This document shows positions 59,464-64,000 of a DNA stretch of 64,000 nucleotides, piece after piece. The position numbers and the translations under genes were made by a program. Position 1 is the first letter of the stretch. Every line of letters begins with the position of its first letter. Under the pieces are notes generated by a model. The model made no database searches and was not told the origin of the DNA. It saw only the letters and a program-made list of their open reading frames with translations. The stretch is from contig NZ_LT607752.1 in the NCBI RefSeq assembly GCF_900090265.1, forward strand, positions 1,674,001 to 1,738,000. The letters run 5' to 3'. Source of the stretch: Micromonospora rifamycinica. Its GTDB lineage: Bacteria; Actinomycetota; Actinomycetes; Mycobacteriales; Micromonosporaceae.

Positions 59464-60059
59464 AACTCCACCACGAGCTGCTCGTCGCAGACCACCGGCA
59501 CCTCGTGCCGGGCGGGCTCGCGCAGCAGCGTCGCGCGCAGCCCGGTCAGCTCCACCAACAGGTACGGCCGGGGCCGGTCGTCGGCGTGGGCGCCGGCGGC
59601 GGCGAGCTGGAACGGCGGCAGGGCGCGGCTGCGTTCGCGCACCGCGACGACCTGGCCGGGCCGCAGCCGGTAGGAGGGCCGGTCGACCTTGCGCCCGTCG
59701 ACGGTGAAGTGGCCGTGCCCGACGAGCTGGCGCGCCTGGTAGACGCTGCGGGCCAGCCCGGCCCGGAGCACCACCGCGTCGAGCCGCCGCTCCAGGAGCG
59801 CGACCAGCGACTCGCCGGTCTTCCCGGCGCCCCGGGCCGCCTCGTCGAACGTCCGGCGCAGCTGGGACTCGCTGACGTTGTACTGGTGGCGCAGCCGCTG
59901 CTTCTCCAGCAGCCGCACCTGGTAGTCGGAGGTCTTGCGCCGGTTGCGGCCGTGCACGCCCGGCGGGTAGGGACGCCGCTCGAAGTACCGCACGCACTTA
60001 CGGGTCAACGGGATGCCGAGCGCGCGGGAGAGCTTGACCTTGGGACGGGGGTGGTTCAC
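59451..60059 (-). CDS. rpsD: 30S ribosomal protein S4 (zinc-free C-minus type)
   Basis: The product is a 202-residue S4: RPKVKLSRALGIPLTRKCVR at the N-terminus, RRPYPPGVHGRNRRKTSDYQ, then the S4 RNA-binding domain (RRLDAVVLRAGLARSVYQAR, VGHGHFTVDGRKVDRPSYRL) and the ending VVCDEQLVVEFYSR. Only one cysteine remains in the N-terminal part, so there is no zinc ribbon. GTG at 60059 has GGAG 8 nt upstream and matches the usual S4 start; GTG at 60077 adds six residues without a ribosome site. An iron box stands 33 bp upstream, and no other ribosomal gene adjoins it, so it may be a second, regulated copy. Confidence 0.93.
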   Translation of the reverse strand: MNHPRPKVKLSRALGIPLTRKCVRYFERRPYPPGVHGRNRRKTSDYQVRLLEKQRLRHQYNVSESQLRRTFDEAARGAGKTGESLVALLERRLDAVVLRAGLARSVYQARQLVGHGHFTVDGRKVDRPSYRLRPGQVVAVRERSRALPPFQLAAAGAHADDRPRPYLLVELTGLRATLLREPARHEVPVVCDEQLVVEFYSR

Positions 60060-60091
60060 GTTGACGTCTCCGATCACATGATCTAATGCGG

Positions 60092-60110
60092 TTAGGTAAG
60101 GCTAACCTAT
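60092..60110. promoter_or_regulatory. DtxR/IdeR-type iron box (divergent promoter 2)
   Basis: TTAGGTAAGGCTAACCTAT matches the known IdeR/DmdR consensus TTAGGTTAGGCTAACCTAA at 17 of 19 positions. It lies 33 bp from the rpsD start and 19 bp from the HugZ-like start, so it can control both. Confidence 0.9.
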
Positions 60111-60128
60111 CTTGAGGAGATCGGGATC

Positions 60129-60860
60129 ATGCGCCCCAGCCCGGCCGAAATCGTGCGGACCCTCGTCGCGGGCCGGCTGCCCGCCCTCGTCCACCTGCCC
60201 GGCTCCACCGGCCCGCACCAGGTCCGGCACGCCGTCGATCCGGACGGTCGGGTGCTGCTGCTGACGCCGGCAGCCGGCGACCTCGCCACGGCGCTCACGC
60301 CGCCGGCCGGGGAGACCGACGTCGCCGCCGTCCTCGACGTGCTCGACCTGCCACCCACCGCCGGCGCCCCCTCACTCGGCCGGGCCTGGCTCTCCGGCTG
60401 GGCCGAACGCCTCGACGGCGACGAGGCGCGGCGGGCCGCGATGGACTTCGCCGCCACCCGGCCGACGGGCGACCTGCTCGACGTGGGCGACCGGTTCCGG
60501 CTGCACCGGTTCGCGGTGGCCGAGGTCCGCTGGGAACGGGCCGGCGCGACGCGCCCGATCGACCCGCAGGCGTACGCCCGGGCCGAGCCCGACCCGCTGC
60601 ACGCGGCCGAGGCGGACCTGCTGGCCGACCTCGCCGACCACCACAGCGAGCAGGTCGCGGGCTACCTGCGCCGGCAGCTCGGGCTCTGCGGTGCCGAGGC
60701 GCCCCGGGTGGTCCGGATCGACCGGTACGGGCTGCTCGTCGTCCACGGTCGACCGGACGCCATCCGGCGGACCCGGGTGGGCTTCGCACGCCCCGTCGCG
60801 GACGTCGCCGAACTGTCCCGGGTGCTGCACCCGATGGTCTGCCCCCGGCAGGCCGCCTGA
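60129..60860 (+). CDS. HugZ-like / DUF2470 haem-iron utilisation protein
   Basis: The 243-residue product has an N-terminal split-barrel half (LPALVHLPGSTGPHQVRHAV, VLLLTPAAGDLATALTP) and a C-terminal DUF2470 domain (LLADLADHHSEQVAGYLRRQ, VVRIDRYGLLVV, VGFARPVADVAELSRVLHPM). HugZ-type proteins bind or degrade haem to release iron; the DUF2470 His residues usually take part. ATG at 60129. The iron box immediately upstream supports iron-starvation control. It diverges from rpsD. Confidence 0.82.
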   Translation: MRPSPAEIVRTLVAGRLPALVHLPGSTGPHQVRHAVDPDGRVLLLTPAAGDLATALTPPAGETDVAAVLDVLDLPPTAGAPSLGRAWLSGWAERLDGDEARRAAMDFAATRPTGDLLDVGDRFRLHRFAVAEVRWERAGATRPIDPQAYARAEPDPLHAAEADLLADLADHHSEQVAGYLRRQLGLCGAEAPRVVRIDRYGLLVVHGRPDAIRRTRVGFARPVADVAELSRVLHPMVCPRQAA

Positions 60861-60970
60861 GCCCCGTCGGGACGCACCGAGCAGCGGGCGGGCGTCGCCG
60901 AGAGGGCCGCAGGCGACGGCGCCCGCCAGCGGGTGGACGGGTCCGACGTGCGGTCGTTCGACATCGGCTA

Positions 60971-61030
60971 TTGACGTTGCCGTAACAGCGGTCTAGCGTC
61001 TGTCGAACCGCTTCGTCGAACCGCTTCGAC
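60971..61030 (+). promoter_or_regulatory. Promoter and tandem LacI-type operators
   Basis: A -35 TTGACG (60971-60976) and -10 TAGCGT (60994-60999) have a 17-bp spacer. Directly after, GTCGAACCGCTTC occurs twice in tandem (61002-61014 and 61015-61027); the second copy extends to the inverted repeat GTCGAA/TTCGAC (61015-61030). The LacI-type gene begins 45 bp further on, which fits autoregulation. Confidence 0.7.
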
Positions 61031-61074
61031 GAGTACTCGGACGCGGTTCCGTGCCTGCCCGGAGGAGGTGCGCG

Positions 61075-62112
61075 GTGGCCACCATGCAGGACGTCGCCCG
61101 GCTGGCGCAGGTCTCGGTCAGCACCGTCTCCTACGTGCTCACCGGCACCCGGCCGATCTCCCCGGCGACCCGGGCCAAGGTGCTCGCCGCCATGACCGCG
61201 CTCGACTACCAGCCCAACGCCATGGCCCGTGGTCTAGCCAGTCGGCGCAGCCGGATCCTGGGCCTGCTGCTGCCGATGGACGAACGCGGCCTCGGTGCCA
61301 CCGAGACGGCCTTCGTCACCGGGGCCGCCGCGGCGGCCAGCGCCGTCGGCTACCACCTGGTGCTGTCACCCGTCGGCGGGGGCGGCGACCTCGACGAGCT
61401 GCGCCGGCTGGCCAGCCAGCGGATGTTCGACGGCGTGGTGCTGATGGAGGTGCAGCTCGCCGACGAGCGGGTCACCGTGCTCCGGCAGGCCGGGGTGCCG
61501 CTGGTGCTGATCGGGCGCACCGGGGACACCGGCGGGCTCTCCTACGTCGACATCGACTTCGAGCAGACCGTACGGGAGGCGGTGGCACACCTGGTCGGCC
61601 TGGGGCACCGGCAGATCGTCTACGTCAACCACTCGGCCGAGACCCTGGCCAGCGGATACGGGCCGGCCCTGCGGACCCGGGACGCGTTCGTCACGGCGGT
61701 GACCGGCCACGGCCTGGAGCCGGTCATGATCCCGGCCGAGGACAGCGCCGCCGGTGGCCGGGCGGCCCTGGCCGCCGCCCTGGCGCGGGCACCGGGTCTG
61801 ACGGCCGTGCTGGCCATGAACGAGACGGCGATCTTCGGCATCCTCGGCGAGCTGACCGGGCGGGGACTGGCCGTTCCCGACGACGTGTCGGTCGTCTCGA
61901 TGGTCACCTCGCCGCAGGTCGCCGAGCTGGCCACCCCGGCGCTGACCGCGATGACGTCGCCCGGGTCGGCGATGGGCCGGATCGCGATCGAAACGCTGGT
62001 ACGCCAGCTGGACGGGGCCGGCACCGCGTGCCACCAGCAGCTGCTGCCGTGCGCGCTGGAGATCCGGGGATCGACCGCGGCACCCCGACGTCGCCACCCG
62101 GATGGGGGCTGA
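61075..62112 (+). CDS. LacI-family transcriptional regulator
   Basis: The 345-residue product has the N-terminal LacI helix-turn-helix (TMQDVARLAQVSVSTVSYVL, hinge helix PNAMARGLASRRSR) and a periplasmic-binding-like sugar domain (LGLLLPMDERGLGATETAFV, GVPLVLIGRTGDTG, VLAMNETAIFGILGEL, VPDDVSVVSMV). GTG at 61075 was chosen for GGAGGAGG at 6 nt; family members begin close to it. It precedes the sugar ABC operon and has palindromic operators upstream, so it is the likely local repressor relieved by a sugar. Confidence 0.95.
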   Translation: MATMQDVARLAQVSVSTVSYVLTGTRPISPATRAKVLAAMTALDYQPNAMARGLASRRSRILGLLLPMDERGLGATETAFVTGAAAAASAVGYHLVLSPVGGGGDLDELRRLASQRMFDGVVLMEVQLADERVTVLRQAGVPLVLIGRTGDTGGLSYVDIDFEQTVREAVAHLVGLGHRQIVYVNHSAETLASGYGPALRTRDAFVTAVTGHGLEPVMIPAEDSAAGGRAALAAALARAPGLTAVLAMNETAIFGILGELTGRGLAVPDDVSVVSMVTSPQVAELATPALTAMTSPGSAMGRIAIETLVRQLDGAGTACHQQLLPCALEIRGSTAAPRRRHPDGG

Positions 62113-62198
62113 CCAGGAAAAACGGCCCGTCGCCGCGCGGCAACGCGACGACGGACCCAGCGAAGTACCGGGCTCGATACTCAACGAGGAGGATAGCA

Positions 62199-63503
62199 AT
62201 GCAGCGATTCCACCGGATCGTCGCGGCGATCGCCCTGGCGGCGACCGCGACGACCACCGTGGCCGCGTGCGGCGACGACGACAGCGGTGACGGCAGCGGG
62301 GCCAGGACCCTCAAGCTCTGGCACTACGAGGGCGAGACCAGCGCGATGGGGGTCGGCTGGGACCGGGCCATCGAGATCTTCAAGACCGAGCACCCCGGCG
62401 TCGAGGTGCGCTTCGAGCGCAAGGCGTTCGAGCAGATCCAGCAGAACGCCGGCATGATCGTCAACTCGTCCGAGGGTCCGGACATCATGGAGTACAACAA
62501 GGGCAACGCGACCGCCGGCCTGTTTTCGTCGCAGGGCCTGCTCACCGACCTCAGCGGCGAGGCGGACAAGCGCGGTTGGGCCGACAAGCTCAGCCCCAGC
62601 CTGCAGACCACCGCGCGGTACAGCGACAAGGGCGTGATGGGGTCGGGTAACTGGTTCGGCGTGCCGAACTACGGCGAGTACGTCACGGTCTACTACAACA
62701 AGGACCTGTTCGACCGCAACGGCGTCACGGTGCCGACCACGCTGGCCGAGTTGACCGCCGCGATGGACACCTTCGTGCGCAAGGGCGTCACCCCGCTGGG
62801 CATGGCCGGCGCCGAGTACCCGGCCGGGCAGCTGTTCTACCAGCTGGCCCTGTCGAAGGCCGACCGGCAGTTCGTCGACAACTACCAGCTCTACAAGAAC
62901 CCCGTCGACTTCAAGGCCGACCCCCTCAAGTACGGCGCGGACACCTTCGCCGAGTGGGTGCGCAAGGGCTACGTCGCCAAGGACTCGGCGAGCCTCAAGG
63001 CCGAGGACATGGGCACCGCGTTCATCGCGGGCAAGACCCCGATGATCGTCTCCGGCAGCTGGTGGTACGGCCGGTTCAAGGCCGAGATGAAGGCCACCTG
63101 GGACACCTTCCTGTTCCCGGGCAACACCCTCACCGCCGGCTCGTCCGGCAACCTCTGGGTCGTCCCGACGAACAGCAAGGCCAAGAGCCTGGCGTACGAC
63201 TTCATCGACATCACCCTGCGCCCGGAGATCCAGGATCTGATCGGGAACAACGGTGGCATCCCGGTGGCCGGCGACCCCGCGAAGATCACCGACCCGAAGG
63301 ACCGCAAGCTGATCGAGGACTTCAACACGGTCAGCAAGCAGGACGGGCTGGCCTTCTACCCGGACTGGCCGGTGCCCGGCTACTACGACGTGCTGGTCGG
63401 CGGGTTCCAGGCGCTGATCAACGGGTCCAAGTCCCCCGACCAGGTGCTCGACACGATCGCCAAGCCGTACGCCGACGGCGTCAAGGAGATCACCGGCAAG
63501 TGA
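62199..63503 (+). CDS. Sugar ABC transporter substrate-binding lipoprotein
   Basis: The 434-residue extracellular solute-binding protein family 1 member has a lipoprotein signal with lipobox VAAC near residue 24, LKLWHYEGETSAMGVGWDRA, FKTEHPGVEVRFERKAFEQI, EGPDIMEYNKGN, and VTVYYNKDLFDRNGVTVP near residue 165, all typical of maltose/oligosaccharide-binding proteins. ATG at 62199 follows GAGGAGG. It stands 86 bp after the LacI gene and before the permease. The sugar cannot be told from sequence. Confidence 0.95.
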   Translation: MQRFHRIVAAIALAATATTTVAACGDDDSGDGSGARTLKLWHYEGETSAMGVGWDRAIEIFKTEHPGVEVRFERKAFEQIQQNAGMIVNSSEGPDIMEYNKGNATAGLFSSQGLLTDLSGEADKRGWADKLSPSLQTTARYSDKGVMGSGNWFGVPNYGEYVTVYYNKDLFDRNGVTVPTTLAELTAAMDTFVRKGVTPLGMAGAEYPAGQLFYQLALSKADRQFVDNYQLYKNPVDFKADPLKYGADTFAEWVRKGYVAKDSASLKAEDMGTAFIAGKTPMIVSGSWWYGRFKAEMKATWDTFLFPGNTLTAGSSGNLWVVPTNSKAKSLAYDFIDITLRPEIQDLIGNNGGIPVAGDPAKITDPKDRKLIEDFNTVSKQDGLAFYPDWPVPGYYDVLVGGFQALINGSKSPDQVLDTIAKPYADGVKEITGK

Positions 63504-63568
63504 CAGGTGGGCGGCGGGCGTGACCGGGACGACCGGCGGGCCCGCCGCCGGGCCGGGAAGGATCCGCC

Positions 63569-64000
63569 ATGGCAGTCCCCGACACCGCCGCCGGCACACC
63601 GGCGGCGACCCGCACCCGCTCCCCCGTCCGCCCGTCCCGCCGTCGACCGCGCGGCCGGGGCGCGGCCTACTGGCTCTACCTGCTCCCCGGGGCGGCGCTG
63701 TTCGTCCTGGTCATCGGCGTGCCCCTGGTCGGCACCGGGTACCTGTCGCTGACCCGATGGTCGGGCGTCGGCGACCCCACCTTCGTCGGGTTGGCCAACT
63801 ACCGGCAGTTGCTGGACGACGAGGTGTTCTGGGCGTCGTTCCGCAACACGGTGGCGATGATCGTGGCGATGGTGGTGGTGCCGACGCTGCTCGGGCTGCT
63901 GCTCGCCGCGGTGCTCTTCGACGTCGTCGGCCGGCGGTTCCGGCCCCGGACGGCGGCGGCCCTGCGGGCGGCGTTCTACCTGCCGCAGGTGCTGCCGGTG
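63569..64000 (+). CDS. Sugar ABC transporter permease (MalF/UgpA-like), cut by window edge
   Basis: 144 codons are visible. A Pro/Arg-rich N-terminus of about 30 residues precedes the first membrane helix (YWLYLLPGAALFVLVIGVPL), then LTRWSGVGDPTFVGLANYRQ, a loop stretch typical of MalF-type permeases, and a second helix (NTVAMIVAMVVVPTLLGLLL). ATG at 63569 follows AAGGA. It is third in the LacI, binding protein, permease order; the partner permease should lie beyond the right edge. Confidence 0.92.
   Translation, partial: MAVPDTAAGTPAATRTRSPVRPSRRRPRGRGAAYWLYLLPGAALFVLVIGVPLVGTGYLSLTRWSGVGDPTFVGLANYRQLLDDEVFWASFRNTVAMIVAMVVVPTLLGLLLAAVLFDVVGRRFRPRTAAALRAAFYLPQVLPV

Noticed and set aside
57679..59997. 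772-codon minus-strand frame
   Set aside because: It is antisense to the second ABC half-transporter and out of frame with rpsD; there are no family features.

Overview
The window is uniformly very GC-rich, uses GTG and TTG starts freely, and packs genes into ATGA/GTGA-overlapping operons. Together with F420-type LLM oxidoreductases, SARP regulators and an AfsA homologue, this points to a filamentous actinomycete, probably of the Micromonosporaceae. That placement is inference from style and gene content; no rRNA or tRNA gene is visible.

Positions 1-31,625 are accessory and look like one side of a type II (aromatic) polyketide cluster. The core is KS-alpha, KS-beta/CLF, ACP and metK on the minus strand (9415 to 5445), with a second free-standing ACP at 2333. 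Around it are ring-shaping proteins: a Dabb domain fused to a TcmN-like SRPBCC cyclase, a PF04199 cyclase, a second Dabb protein and a lipocalin-like protein. Tailoring enzymes follow: a UDP-sugar-type glycosyltransferase cut by the left edge, SDR, NmrA-like reductase, P450, two plant-type O-methyltransferases, an F420/LLM oxidoreductase, AKR, FMN reductase, truncated haemoglobin, cupin, amidohydrolase, an Ayg1/FrsA-like alpha/beta hydrolase and two zinc-free MDR reductases. An unusual PLOD-like glycosyltransferase plus methyltransferase pair sits beside the core. Control appears layered: two SARPs, 11-bp-phased heptamer arrays at several cluster promoters, a MerR/MFS export pair, and an AfsA-HAD phosphatase-MDR reductase operon that could make a gamma-butyrolactone or butenolide signal, headed by a TPR regulator. 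I cannot name the product. No ActIII-type C-9 ketoreductase, KSIII, acyltransferase or PPTase is visible.

Positions 32,314-51,728 are mixed: an enigmatic four-gene coupled operon (adenylate-forming ligase, unknown 148-residue protein, GNAT, nitroreductase), xylulokinase, a membrane-anchored trypsin-like protease, a two-component system, an orphan kinase with a PepSY protein, a PQQ-like lipoprotein, a macrodomain protein, DUF952, an ArsR-type regulator with a perfect operator beside a decayed membrane-protein gene, a fructosamine-kinase-like protein and secreted or membrane proteins. Several intergenic regions here carry short GC-rich tandem repeats that begin at the stop codon of a minus-strand gene.

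Positions 51,910-60,860 form an iron module: siderophore importer (ATPase, two FecCD permeases, lipoprotein), a heterodimeric exporter-type ABC transporter with complementary degenerate sites, a C-minus ribosomal protein S4 gene and a HugZ/DUF2470-like protein, with two DtxR/IdeR-type iron boxes in the two divergent promoters. From 60,971 to the right edge runs a LacI-controlled sugar ABC uptake operon (regulator, binding protein, start of a permease).
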